Source: Gaiellales bacterium (GTDB lineage: Bacteria; Actinomycetota; Thermoleophilia; Gaiellales; JAICJC01). From it: DNA of 64,000 bases. Below, piece after piece: positions 25,037-32,868 of this stretch (the stretch's first letter is position 1; every line of letters begins with the position of its first letter). The position numbers were made by a program, and so were the translations under genes. The stretch covers positions 1-64,000 of the forward strand of contig DASWRM010000007.1 of the NCBI GenBank assembly GCA_036403155.1, given 5' to 3'. The notes below the pieces were generated by a model that saw nothing but the letters and a program-made list of their open reading frames with translations, had not been told where the DNA came from and made no database searches.

Positions 25037-25402
25037 GTGCCCGGGAAGCTTCGTACAGACCAGATCGCCGACGCGATCACGCCGATCGCAACGAGGGTCG
25101 CGCGAGACCCGGAGCTCCGCGAGCACGCGAAGGCGGTGCTCGACTCCGCGAAGGCGGTGCTCGACAAGGTGCAGGCGGACGGCGCCCGCTCGGCGGCGTC
25201 GGACAAGAAGGTGCAGGACGAGGTCGTCAAGGCCGCGAAGGAGCTCCGCCGCGGCGCGACCAAGCTGTCCGCCCAGAAGCGGCCGGCCAAGAAGCGGCGT
25301 GTCGCGAAGGTCGCCGCCGCCGGTGCCGTTGCCGTGGGCGCTGCCGTTGTCGCGAAGCGCGCGATGTCGAAGGACGAGGACGAGTTCGAGTACACCCCGT
25401 GA
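25037..25402 (+). CDS. small Lys/Ala-rich protein with one C-terminal hydrophobic segment, unknown function
   Basis: 121 residues; not recognised. Residues 1-75 are predicted helical and charged, with two near-identical AKAVLD repeats. A basic stretch KRPAKKRRVAKV precedes a single hydrophobic helix (AAAGAVAVGAAVVA, about residues 92-107), and the tail KDEDEFEYTP is acidic. GTG 25037 is set by GGAGGT (25025-25030) six bases upstream. Its stop codon overlaps the acsA start (GTGA), so the two are co-translated, and a link with acetate metabolism is possible but unproven. Confidence 0.65.
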   Translation: MPGKLRTDQIADAITPIATRVARDPELREHAKAVLDSAKAVLDKVQADGARSAASDKKVQDEVVKAAKELRRGATKLSAQKRPAKKRRVAKVAAAGAVAVGAAVVAKRAMSKDEDEFEYTP

Positions 25403-27366
25403 CCGACGAGTCGATCGACGTCCTGCTGAGCGAGGGCAGGACGTTCCCGCCGCCGGAAGCGTTCCGGCAGCGGGCGTTGGTCAAGGACGACTCGCTCCAC
25501 CGGGCTGCCGAGGACGACCTGAACGCGTTCTGGCTCGAGCAGACGCGTGAGCTGGTCGGGTGGATGGAGCCCCCGTCAGTTGGGCTGGAGTGGGATCCGC
25601 CGCACTGCACCTGGTTTCGCGACGGGCGCCTGAACGCGTCGCACTCGTGCCTCGACCGGCATGTCGCGGCCGGGAAGGGCGACCAGTTCGCCTACCACTT
25701 CGTTCCGGAGGATCCCGCCGAGGAGCCGCGGGCGATCACCTACCGGGAGCTGCTGACGCACGTCTCCTACGCAGCCAACGCGCTGCGGGCGCTCGGGATC
25801 CGCAGGGGCGACGTGGTCGGGATCTACATGGGGATGGTGCCGGAGCTGCCCGTCGCGATGCTGGCGTGCGCCAGGATCGGGGCCGCACACGTCGTCGTGT
25901 TCGGCGGCTTCTCGGCGTCGTCGCTGGGCGAGCGGCTCGAGAGCACGGGAGCGAAGCTCGTGGTCACGCAGGACGAGGCGTGGCGAAAGGGGTCCGCGAT
26001 TCCGCTGAAGGCGATCGCCGACGACGCGGTGCAGCTGGCGCCGACCGTCGAGCGGATGCTCGTGCTGCAGCGGACGGGCGCGGACGTCGCCATGCAGGAG
26101 GGCCGGGACGTGTGGTGGCACGACATCGTCCCGAAGCAGGCGCCCGAGTGCGAGCCCGAGCCGGTGGAGGCCGAGCACGTGCTCTTCTGCCTGCACACCT
26201 CGGGGACGACGGCGAAGCCGAAGGCCGCCGTGCACACGACCGGCGGGTATCTCACGTATGCCGCGGCCACGCACCGCTGGGTGTTCGACATCCAGGAGGG
26301 CGACGTATGGTGGTGTGCGGCCGACGTGGGATGGGTGACGGGCCACAGCTACATCGTCTACGGGCCGCTGAACAACGGCGCCACGAGCGTGCTGTACGAG
26401 GGCGATCCGATGTACCCGACGCCCGCCCGGCACTGGGAGATCATCGAGCGCTACGGCGTCACGCAGTACTACACCGCCCCGACGCTGATCCGGGCATTCA
26501 TCAAGGCGGGCAGCGAGCACCCCGAGGCGCACGACCTGTCCAGCCTGCGGCTGCTGGGGACGGTCGGTGAGCCGATCAACCCGGAGGCGTGGGTGTGGTA
26601 CTGGAAGGAGATCGGCGGCGGGCGGTGCCCGGTGGTCGACACGTGGTGGCAGACGGAGACGGGCGGCATCATGATCGCCCCGTTGCCCGGCGCGACGACG
26701 CTGAAGCCGGGGTCGGCGACCACGCCGCTGCCGGGGATCCGCGCCGAGGTCGTCGACGACAGCGGTCAGCCGGTGCCGGAGGGCCGCGGCGGCTACCTCG
26801 TGCTGCGGCAGCCGTGGCCGGGGATGTTCCGGACGCTGTACGGAGACGACGCGCGGTACGTCGACAACTACTTCAGCCGGTTCGGCCCCGAGACGTACTT
26901 CGCAGGGGACGGCGCGCGTGTCGACGACGAGGGGTGCTTCTGGCTCATGGGCCGGATCGACGATGTCATGAACGTGTCGGGGCACCGGCTGTCGACGACC
27001 GAGCTGGAGTCGGCCCTGGTGGAGCACCCGGCGGTGGCGGAGGCGGCTGCGACGGCGGCCCCGGACGCTTTGACGGGGCAGACACCCCTGTGCTTCGCAC
27101 TGCTGCGGTCGGGCTACGAGCCGAGCGAGGAGCTGGCGTCCGAGCTGCGCGAGTGGATCGGTCAGAAGATCGGAAAGATCGCGCGGCCGAAGGCGGTGAT
27201 CCTCGTCAGCGACCTGCCGAAGACGCGGTCGGGCAAGATCATGCGCCGCCTGCTGCGCGACATCGCGGAGGGGCACCAGCTGGGCGACACCACGACGCTG
27301 CGCGACCCGGCCGTGGTCGACGAGATCAAGCAGAAGGCCGACGAGGTGCTCGCAGCCGGACGGTGA
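25399..27366 (+). CDS. acsA: acetyl-CoA synthetase (AMP-forming)
   Basis: 655 residues, the normal Acs length. The N-terminal Acs domain is followed by adenylation motifs: HTSGTTAKPKA (residues 266-276), DVGWVTGHSYIVYGPL, WWQTETGG, YFAGDGARVDDEGCFWLMGRIDDVMNVSGHRLST, and the C-terminal RSGKIMRR with acetylatable Lys613. Acs converts acetate, ATP and CoA to acetyl-CoA. The phosphate loop reads TSGTTAKPKA where most Acs have TSGTTGKPKG, two Gly-to-Ala changes. It is coupled to the small gene upstream. With the ethylmalonyl-CoA genes nearby it would supply acetyl-CoA from acetate. Propionate as substrate cannot be excluded. Confidence 0.9.
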   Translation: MTDESIDVLLSEGRTFPPPEAFRQRALVKDDSLHRAAEDDLNAFWLEQTRELVGWMEPPSVGLEWDPPHCTWFRDGRLNASHSCLDRHVAAGKGDQFAYHFVPEDPAEEPRAITYRELLTHVSYAANALRALGIRRGDVVGIYMGMVPELPVAMLACARIGAAHVVVFGGFSASSLGERLESTGAKLVVTQDEAWRKGSAIPLKAIADDAVQLAPTVERMLVLQRTGADVAMQEGRDVWWHDIVPKQAPECEPEPVEAEHVLFCLHTSGTTAKPKAAVHTTGGYLTYAAATHRWVFDIQEGDVWWCAADVGWVTGHSYIVYGPLNNGATSVLYEGDPMYPTPARHWEIIERYGVTQYYTAPTLIRAFIKAGSEHPEAHDLSSLRLLGTVGEPINPEAWVWYWKEIGGGRCPVVDTWWQTETGGIMIAPLPGATTLKPGSATTPLPGIRAEVVDDSGQPVPEGRGGYLVLRQPWPGMFRTLYGDDARYVDNYFSRFGPETYFAGDGARVDDEGCFWLMGRIDDVMNVSGHRLSTTELESALVEHPAVAEAAATAAPDALTGQTPLCFALLRSGYEPSEELASELREWIGQKIGKIARPKAVILVSDLPKTRSGKIMRRLLRDIAEGHQLGDTTTLRDPAVVDEIKQKADEVLAAGR

Positions 27367-27551
27367 CGATCCTCGCGGACGGTGGAAGCACAGGCCCTGG
27401 GCTGACCTGAGCCGGCTGAACGAACGGCAGGTTCGCCGCCCCCAAGCGTCACGGCGCCCGTCACCGCTCGCGCCATTTATTGGAGACCACGTCGATCCGG
27501 CTGGGTTGCGCGCCATCGTTGCGCTTCCGTGACGGGCCGGCCGCGCGGCGC
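27367..27551. other. intergenic region between convergent acsA and tauE-type genes
   Basis: 185 bases without a supportable gene. A GGCGC/GCGCC pair (27453-27457 with 27470-27474) followed by ATTTAT could form a weak terminator for acsA, and CGAAC/GTTCG (27421-27435) a short hairpin. Nothing else is seen. Confidence 0.3.
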
Positions 27552-27959
27552 TCAGGCGACGGGCTCGGGTGGCTCGACGATCTCCGCCGGCGGCTTCTCT
27601 CGCAGCACCCCCACCGCCATCTGCACGGCCACGGCAAGCAGCAGCACCGCGAAGGCGCGCTGGAGCGTCGTGTTCGAGAGCGAGGTCGCGACCACCTCGC
27701 CCAGCTTCGCGGTGGGCACCGACGCGATCCCGACGATCACCGAGTCGCGCCAGCGCACGGTCCCGTAGCTGGTCTGCCGCCACGCCCCCATCAGGATCAC
27801 GGGCACCATCGCGACCAGGGACGTCGCCACCGCGACGTGCGCGTCCTTTCCGAGGAAGATCAGCGTCGGAACGAAGATCAGCCCACCCCCCACGCCGAAC
27901 AGCGCCGACAGCGTCCCGGCCAGCAGCCCGAGCACCGCCGCGATCAGATCGTGGCTCAC
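27552..27959 (-). CDS. half-size TauE/SafE (DUF81) transporter subunit B
   Basis: 135 residues, one four-helix DUF81 repeat. The first helix ends in ALFGVGGGLIFVP, the family signature, followed by KDAHVAVATSLVAMVP and a second pair of helices (VIVGIASVPTAKLGEVVATSL, AFAVLLLAVAVQMAVGVL). Ordinary TauE/SafE sulfite or organosulfonate exporters have about 250 residues with two such repeats. Here each repeat is a separate gene: this one's GTG overlaps the stop codon of its partner upstream (GTGA). They probably form a heterodimer. Substrate unknown. Confidence 0.8.
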   Translation of the reverse strand: MSHDLIAAVLGLLAGTLSALFGVGGGLIFVPTLIFLGKDAHVAVATSLVAMVPVILMGAWRQTSYGTVRWRDSVIVGIASVPTAKLGEVVATSLSNTTLQRAFAVLLLAVAVQMAVGVLREKPPAEIVEPPEPVA

Positions 27960-28312
27960 AGCGCCAACCTGACCGCCACCGCGGCGAGGAACACGGCGAA
28001 GAGCAGCACGACCCGCCGCGTGTCGATCCGCTGGTGCACCGCCGCGCCGACGTACGCCCCGGCAACCGCCGGCACGCCGATCAGCGCGCCATCTCTCCAG
28101 GCGACGTTGCCAGCCGAGGCATGGGACGCGCCCGCGGCGATCGCCGTGAACAGGATTGCCGCCAGTGACGTCGCCATCGCGGTCTTCGGCGGGTACCCGC
28201 GAAACGCGATCAGCATCGGGACGATGAGGATGCCGCCGCCGACGCCGAACAGTCCCGAGAAGAGCCCCGCGGCAAGGCCGATCGCCACCAGCACGGGAAC
28301 TCGGGCGTCCAC
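27956..28312 (-). CDS. half-size TauE/SafE (DUF81) transporter subunit A
   Basis: 118 residues, again one DUF81 repeat: GLFSGLFGVGGGILIVPMLIAF, then PPKTAMATSLAAILFTAIAAGASH, then two more hydrophobic segments. It lacks the second repeat of normal TauE and lies directly before the other half-size gene, so the two together equal one conventional transporter. GTG 28312 is selected by TACACT ending exactly six bases upstream. It is divergent from otsB, whose ATG is only 17 bases away. Confidence 0.8.
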   Translation of the reverse strand: MDARVPVLVAIGLAAGLFSGLFGVGGGILIVPMLIAFRGYPPKTAMATSLAAILFTAIAAGASHASAGNVAWRDGALIGVPAVAGAYVGAAVHQRIDTRRVVLLFAVFLAAVAVRLAL

Positions 28313-28317
28313 GCGGG

Positions 28318-28324
28318 TAGTGTA
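28318..28324. promoter_or_regulatory. symmetric bidirectional -10 element (tauE half / otsB)
   Basis: The 7-bp block TAGTGTA contains TAGTGT on the plus strand (28318-28323) and TACACT on the minus strand (28324-28319). Each ends exactly six bases before its start codon: ATG 28330 (otsB) and GTG 28312. Both mRNAs would be leaderless with start sites 18 bp apart. Confidence 0.65.
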
Positions 28325-28329
28325 GGGCG

Positions 28330-29088
28330 ATGGCCCGACCACTGGCCGACGTGGTTGCCCCCCTCGTCGCCGACCCCCGCCACGGCGCGGTCGTCTGCGA
28401 CATCGACGGCACGCTCGCGCCGATCGCGCCGACGCCAGAACAGGCAACGGTCCTGCCGGCCGCCCTCGCCCAGCTGGAGCGCTTGGCGGGGCGCTACGCG
28501 CTGGTCGCCTGCGTGACCGGTCGCCCCGCGGCCCAGGCCCGGCGCATGATCCCCATCGAGCGCGTCGCAATCTCGGGCAACCACGGTCTGGAGGTGATGC
28601 AGGGCGACACCGTCACCGTCGTCCCCCCTGCCGCGCGCTACACGGAGGCGATCCACCAGGCGCTGCTGCTCGTGGAGAACGACGGCCTGCTCCCCGAGTA
28701 CGGCGCGCGGGTGGAGGACAAGGGCATCACCTTCACGGTTCACTACCGCACCTCGCCCCGGCCCGACCACGCGCTGCGCTACCTCGAGACGCAGATCATT
28801 CCCAAGCTCGACCGCGCCGGGCTGGCATGGAGCTTCGGACGCATGGTGCTCGAGGTGCGGCCGCCGGTCGCCGTGGACAAGGGGTCTGCGATCAAGCGGC
28901 TGCGAGGGCGGCGGCGGATCGGCCAGCTGCTCTACGTCGGCGACGACCGCACCGACCTCGACGCCTTCCGCGAGGCGACGATCCGGATCGCCGTGCGCTC
29001 CCACGAGGGCCCCAGGCGCCTGCTCGCGGAGGCAGACGCAGTCGTCGAGGGCCCCGAGGCCGTCGTCGACATGCTGTCATCCCTCTGA
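28330..29088 (+). CDS. otsB: trehalose-6-phosphate phosphatase
   Basis: 252 residues, HAD superfamily with a type IIB cap. Motif I is VCDIDGTLAPI (nucleophile Asp and acid Asp, residues about 25-29), motif II is ACVTGRP, then ISGNHGLEV, LEVRPPVAVDKGSAIKRL (motif III Lys) and YVGDDRTDLDAFR (motif IV). It makes trehalose from trehalose 6-phosphate. No trehalose-phosphate synthase (OtsA) lies beside it. The promoter is shared symmetrically with the divergent TauE-type gene. Confidence 0.88.
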   Translation: MARPLADVVAPLVADPRHGAVVCDIDGTLAPIAPTPEQATVLPAALAQLERLAGRYALVACVTGRPAAQARRMIPIERVAISGNHGLEVMQGDTVTVVPPAARYTEAIHQALLLVENDGLLPEYGARVEDKGITFTVHYRTSPRPDHALRYLETQIIPKLDRAGLAWSFGRMVLEVRPPVAVDKGSAIKRLRGRRRIGQLLYVGDDRTDLDAFREATIRIAVRSHEGPRRLLAEADAVVEGPEAVVDMLSSL

Positions 29089-29118
29089 CCCACGACGGCG
29101 CTGCGCATCCGGGCCGCT

Positions 29119-30849
29119 CTAGGGCTTGAGCAGCTGCTTCAGCTCGGGCCACTCGCGCGTGTTCACCACGTCATCCGCCGTCGCCCAACCACGCCGCGCG
29201 TTCATGATGCCGAACCGCATGTAGTCGAGCGCCGCGCGGGTGTGCGCGTCGGTGTCGACGGCCAGCTTGACGCCCGCGTCCACGGCGAGCCGGACGTTGG
29301 CGTCGCGGAGGTCGAGGCGGTTCGGCTGACCGCTCACCTCGAGCACGGTGCCGGTCTCGAGCGCCTTCTCGATGACGGCCTCCATGTGCAGCGGATACGC
29401 CTCGCGGCGCCCGAGCATCCGGCCCGTCGGGTGGCCGATGATGTCGACGTGCGGGTTTTCCATGGCGGCGCACAGCCGCCTGGTCTGGTCGTCGGCATTC
29501 AGGCGGTGTGAGGCGTGCAGGCTGGCCACCACAACGTCCAGCTCGGCCATCAGCTCGTCGGAGTAGTCCAGCGACCCGTCTCTGAGGATGTCGACCTCGG
29601 CGCCGACCAGCAGGGTGAAGCCGTCCAGGCGCTCGGCGAGCGCCCGGACACGCTCGATCTGCCGGCGCAGCCGTCCCGCATCGAGGCCCATCCCGAACCC
29701 GACGGCCGGAGAGTGGTCGGTGATGTTCAGGTAGGCGTATCCCTTTGCGATCGCCGCCTCGACGAGCTGCTCGAGCGTCAGCTTGCCGTCGCTCCAGTCG
29801 GTGTGGCTGTGCAGGTCGCCGCGGATCTCCTCGAGCGTCACCAGCTGCGGCAACGCCTGCGCACGCGCCGCCTCGATCTCGCCCCGGTTCTCGCGAAGCT
29901 CCGGTGGAATCCACGCCATCCCCAGACGGCGGTACACCTCCACCTCGTCCCGGCACCGGATCACCTCGCCCGTCTCGACCGTCTCGATCCCGTACTCGCT
30001 CACCTTCAGACCGGCCTTCACGGCGGCCTCGCGGATGGCGACGTTGTGCTCCTTCGAGCCGGTCAGGTGCTGGAGCAGGTTGCCGAAGACGGCCGGCTCG
30101 ACCATCCGCACATCGACGCGCGTGCCGTCGTGGGCGACGCACGTCACCTTCGTGTCTCCGCGCGACTCGACCGCCGCCACCCAGTCGGCCTCGGCGATCG
30201 CTTCCGCCACCGTCGCCGGGTCGGTGGTCGCGACGACGATGTCGATGTCCTTCGCCGTCTCGGTGAACCGCCGCAGGCTGCCGGCGATGTCGCAGTCCTG
30301 GACCCCCGGCAGGCCCGTGAGCTCGGCGACGATCCGCTCCGCAAACGGCCGCAGGCGGCCGGAGGAGACCCGGTCGCGCTTCCGGGTGCGCGCCACCTGC
30401 AGTCCCTCGATGATCGCCAGCTCCGTTTTCTCCCCCAGCCCGGACAGCTCCCTGATCCGGCCGTCGCGCGCGGCCTGCAGCACATCCTCCACGCTGCTCA
30501 GTGACAGCTCGGAGAACACCCGGCGTGCGGTCTTCGGCCCGACTCCGGGGATCCGCATCACAGGGACGGCTCCGGGGGGCGTCGCTGCGACGAGCTTCTC
30601 CAGCGCCGCGATGCGGCCGCTCGCGATCAGCTCGGCCACCTTGTCCGAGATCGTGTCGCCGACGCCGGAGAGCTCCGTCAGCCGGCCCTGCTGCGACAGG
30701 CGGACGACAGACTCCGGCGTCTCCCGCAGCGTCTTTGCGGCACGGCGGTATGCGAGCACGCGATAGGCGACGGCACCCTCCAGCTCGAGCAGGTCCGCAA
30801 GCAGCTCGAACCGCTCGGCGATGCCGTCGTTGGTGAGCGGCGCACTCAT
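29119..30849 (-). CDS. polX: DNA polymerase X with PHP domain
   Basis: 576 residues, the full bacterial PolX architecture. There are N-terminal HhH repeats (LSQQGRLTELSGVGDTISDKV, MRIPGVGPKTARRVF), then the polymerase palm with GSLRRFTETAKDIDIVVAT (GS and the catalytic Asp pair), then a C-terminal PHP domain beginning GDLHSHTDWSDGKLTLEQ, with ITDHSP, VGAEVDI, SLHASH and DTDAHT as metal ligands. It fills short DNA gaps in base-excision repair and the PHP domain gives 3'-5' exonuclease or AP-endonuclease activity. ATG 30849 lies eight bases after TATCAT and opens with MSAPLTNDGIAERFELLADL. Confidence 0.92.
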   Translation of the reverse strand: MSAPLTNDGIAERFELLADLLELEGAVAYRVLAYRRAAKTLRETPESVVRLSQQGRLTELSGVGDTISDKVAELIASGRIAALEKLVAATPPGAVPVMRIPGVGPKTARRVFSELSLSSVEDVLQAARDGRIRELSGLGEKTELAIIEGLQVARTRKRDRVSSGRLRPFAERIVAELTGLPGVQDCDIAGSLRRFTETAKDIDIVVATTDPATVAEAIAEADWVAAVESRGDTKVTCVAHDGTRVDVRMVEPAVFGNLLQHLTGSKEHNVAIREAAVKAGLKVSEYGIETVETGEVIRCRDEVEVYRRLGMAWIPPELRENRGEIEAARAQALPQLVTLEEIRGDLHSHTDWSDGKLTLEQLVEAAIAKGYAYLNITDHSPAVGFGMGLDAGRLRRQIERVRALAERLDGFTLLVGAEVDILRDGSLDYSDELMAELDVVVASLHASHRLNADDQTRRLCAAMENPHVDIIGHPTGRMLGRREAYPLHMEAVIEKALETGTVLEVSGQPNRLDLRDANVRLAVDAGVKLAVDTDAHTRAALDYMRFGIMNARRGWATADDVVNTREWPELKQLLKP

Positions 30850-30857
30850 TGGGGGCA

Positions 30858-30867
30858 ATGATACGGT
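30858..30867. promoter_or_regulatory. overlapping divergent -10 elements (polX / glycosyltransferase)
   Basis: Minus-strand TATCAT (30863-30858) ends eight bases before polX ATG 30849. Plus-strand TACGGT (30862-30867) ends six bases before ATG 30874. They share the TA step at 30862-30863. Confidence 0.55.
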
Positions 30868-30873
30868 CAGCCC

Positions 30874-31668
30874 ATGGACGCCGACCGCTACCTGATCGTC
30901 CTCCCGACGTACGATGAGCGCGACAACCTGCCGCGCATGGTCGCGTCCATCGACGCAATCCGCGACCAGCTGCCGATGCCCGGCGACGTGCTCGTGGTCG
31001 ACGATGGGTCGCCGGACGGGACCGGGGACGTGGCGGACGAGCTCGCCGCCCACCACGAGTGGCTCTCGGTGCTGCACCGCACCGAGAAGCGCGGGCTCGG
31101 CAGAGCCTACCTGGCCGGCTTCGCATGGGCGCTCGAGCGGCCGTACACGCACGTCATCGAGATGGACTGCGATCTGTCGCATCCCGTCGACGCTCTGCCG
31201 GCGATCCTGGCGGCGTCGGCCGACGCCGACCTCGTCCTGGGGTCGCGCTACACCGCGGGCGGAGGCGTCGAGGGATGGCCGGTCTCGCGCAAGCTGATCT
31301 CGCGCGGCGGCTGCGCGTACGCCAGGCTGGTGCTGGGCGTCGACATCCGCGACCTGACCGGCGGGTTCAAGTGCTTTCGCAGGTGGGTGCTCGAGTCGCT
31401 CGACCTCCGCGACGTGCGAGCCGGCGGATACGCGTTCCAGATCGAGCTGACCTACCGGACGCTGCGGATGGGCGGGCGAGTCGTCGAAGTTCCGATCACG
31501 TTCGTCGACCGCGCCCACGGGGAATCGAAGATGAGCCGGGCGATCGTCCTCGAGGCGGTGCGCCAGGTGCCGGCGCTGCGGATCCGGGCGGTGCGCGGCA
31601 GGCTGATCGAGGGGAGCGGGGGGCGACCCCTACCAGTCGCTGATACCCTGACCGGAAGCGACGCCTGA
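30874..31668 (+). CDS. polyprenol-phosphate mannose synthase-like GT2 glycosyltransferase
   Basis: 264 residues. YLIVLPTYDERDNLPRMVASI is the family N-terminus, VVDDGSPDGTGDVA and EMDCDLSHPVDALP carry the nucleotide-sugar DDGSxD and metal DxD-type motifs, and GSRYTAGGGVEGWP, DLTGGFKCFRR and YAFQIELTYR complete the DPM1 pattern. There is no C-terminal membrane domain, as in the soluble actinobacterial Ppm1-type domain. It transfers mannose (or glucose) from GDP/UDP-sugar to polyprenyl phosphate for cell-wall glycans. A thioredoxin gene follows in the same direction. Confidence 0.85.
   Translation: MDADRYLIVLPTYDERDNLPRMVASIDAIRDQLPMPGDVLVVDDGSPDGTGDVADELAAHHEWLSVLHRTEKRGLGRAYLAGFAWALERPYTHVIEMDCDLSHPVDALPAILAASADADLVLGSRYTAGGGVEGWPVSRKLISRGGCAYARLVLGVDIRDLTGGFKCFRRWVLESLDLRDVRAGGYAFQIELTYRTLRMGGRVVEVPITFVDRAHGESKMSRAIVLEAVRQVPALRIRAVRGRLIEGSGGRPLPVADTLTGSDA
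31644..31649 (+). promoter_or_regulatory. possible -10 element for trx
   Basis: TACCCT lies at the end of the glycosyltransferase gene, 43 bases before GTG 31693. GAGGAG (31681-31686) is the ribosome binding site. Confidence 0.35.
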
Positions 31669-31692
31669 ACCCACATGCGCGAGGAGTCAACC

Positions 31693-32028
31693 GTGAGCGA
31701 CACCATCATGGAAGTCAACGACGGCACGTTCGCCAGCGAGGTCGAGGGCGCCGAACAGCCCGTCATCGTCGACTTCTGGGCACCGTGGTGCACCCCCTGC
31801 CGCGTGATGGATCCGATCCTCGACGAGCTGGCGGAGCAGCACTCCGGGCGCATCAAGTTCACGAAGGTCAACGTGGACGAGAACCAGGGCATCGCCGACC
31901 GCTACCAGGTGCTCTCGATCCCGACGCTGATGGTGTTCGAGGGCGGCGAGGTGCAGAAGAAGCTGATCGGCGCCGTGCCGCGGCGACGGCTCGAGGACGA
32001 GCTCAGCAGCTGGCTCGCGCCGGCATAG
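31693..32028 (+). CDS. trx: thioredoxin
   Basis: 111 residues. VIVDFWAPWCTPCRVMDPILDELA carries the redox pair Cys33/Cys36, KVNVDENQGIADRYQVLSIPTLMVFEGG has the cis-Pro loop. The active site is WCTPC instead of the usual WCGPC; Thr at this position should shift the redox potential modestly. GTG 31693 is chosen because GAGGAG lies six bases upstream; ATG 31675 is the alternative and would add six residues. Cytosolic disulfide reductase, which could also feed electrons to the CcdA-type protein at 5.1 kb. Confidence 0.9.
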   Translation: MSDTIMEVNDGTFASEVEGAEQPVIVDFWAPWCTPCRVMDPILDELAEQHSGRIKFTKVNVDENQGIADRYQVLSIPTLMVFEGGEVQKKLIGAVPRRRLEDELSSWLAPA

Positions 32029-32868
32029 TCAGGCGCGCAGGACGGCGACCGCGGCGACGCCCGCCGCAATCGCGCAGGCTCCCGCCAGCTGCATGCGCGT
32101 GAGCCGTTCGCGGTAGACGAGGAACGACAGCACCGCGGCCACGGCGGCGAACTGCGACGAGAGAACGGCCGGCACCGCCACGCCGTCACGGGCGCCGATG
32201 ATGTAGGCCGCGAACCCGACCACCTCGGCAACGCCGGAGAATACGACGAGCAGCAGTGCCGGCCCCGGGCGCACGAGCCTTCGTGAGACGGCCAGCGGCA
32301 CGGCAACGCCGGCAACGCCGATGGCGCGGGCGACGAGGATCGTCCACATCGGGCCGACCGCCTCCCCGGCCCGGGAGCTCGCGACAAGGCCCACACCGAA
32401 GACCGTCGCGGCGGCCAGAGCCAGCAGCGCGGGCCGCAGGTGCAGATCCTGGAGCCGCGCCTGGTATGTCACGACCACCACGCCGGCCGCGACCACCGCG
32501 AGCGCGACCGCCACGCCCGGCGAGAGCCGCTCGCCGAGGAACGCAACCGAGAACACCGCCGCGAGCGCTCCCTCCGTGGACGAGATAGGGGCGACGACGC
32601 CGACCTTTCCGACGCGGAGCGCCGCGTAGACCAGCGACAGACCGCCCACGGAGGTCACACCCCCGAGGAGCGCCCAGAGCGCGCCCCGCGGCCCCGTGTC
32701 CGGAAGGCCCTCGGCGACGGGCGCGGCAACCGCCATGACGGCGAGACCGGTGACCATGACGTACGCGAGCACCTGCTGGGAGCCGATCATCCGCGTCGAC
32801 CGGGAGGCGACCACCGTCGACCCGCCCCACATGAGAGCGGCGAGGACGCCGCCCAGCACCGCGGTCAC
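32029..32868 (-). CDS. EamA/DMT family transporter
   Basis: 279 residues, ten hydrophobic segments in two homologous halves. The first half opens with VLGGVLAALMWGGSTVVASRST and contains APISSTEGALAAVFSVAFLGERLSPG; the second half repeats this as PAVLSSQFAAVAAVLSFLVYRERLT, the conserved Glu-Arg end of each EamA domain. Such proteins export amino acids, nucleosides or other metabolites; this substrate is not predictable. The GTG start overlaps the thiL stop codon (GTGA), so it is expressed as the second gene of a thiL operon. Confidence 0.85.
   Translation of the reverse strand: MTAVLGGVLAALMWGGSTVVASRSTRMIGSQQVLAYVMVTGLAVMAVAAPVAEGLPDTGPRGALWALLGGVTSVGGLSLVYAALRVGKVGVVAPISSTEGALAAVFSVAFLGERLSPGVAVALAVVAAGVVVVTYQARLQDLHLRPALLALAAATVFGVGLVASSRAGEAVGPMWTILVARAIGVAGVAVPLAVSRRLVRPGPALLLVVFSGVAEVVGFAAYIIGARDGVAVPAVLSSQFAAVAAVLSFLVYRERLTRMQLAGACAIAAGVAAVAVLRA

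Noticed and set aside
27421-27480. A tRNA or small RNA in the acsA-tauE gap, suggested by GGTTCG and a short hairpin
   Set aside because: No cloverleaf or acceptor stem can be formed around it; the hairpins are too weak to call.
25576-28065. A long minus-strand open frame opposite acsA and the TauE region
   Set aside because: Composition is low-complexity Arg/Pro/Gly, it crosses a convergent gene junction, and acsA on the other strand has full domain support.
27956-28312. Treating the two TauE halves as one gene broken by a frameshift
   Set aside because: Each half has its own start signal or coupled GTG, a complete repeat, and a clean four-base overlap; no leftover sequence suggests a lost fusion.
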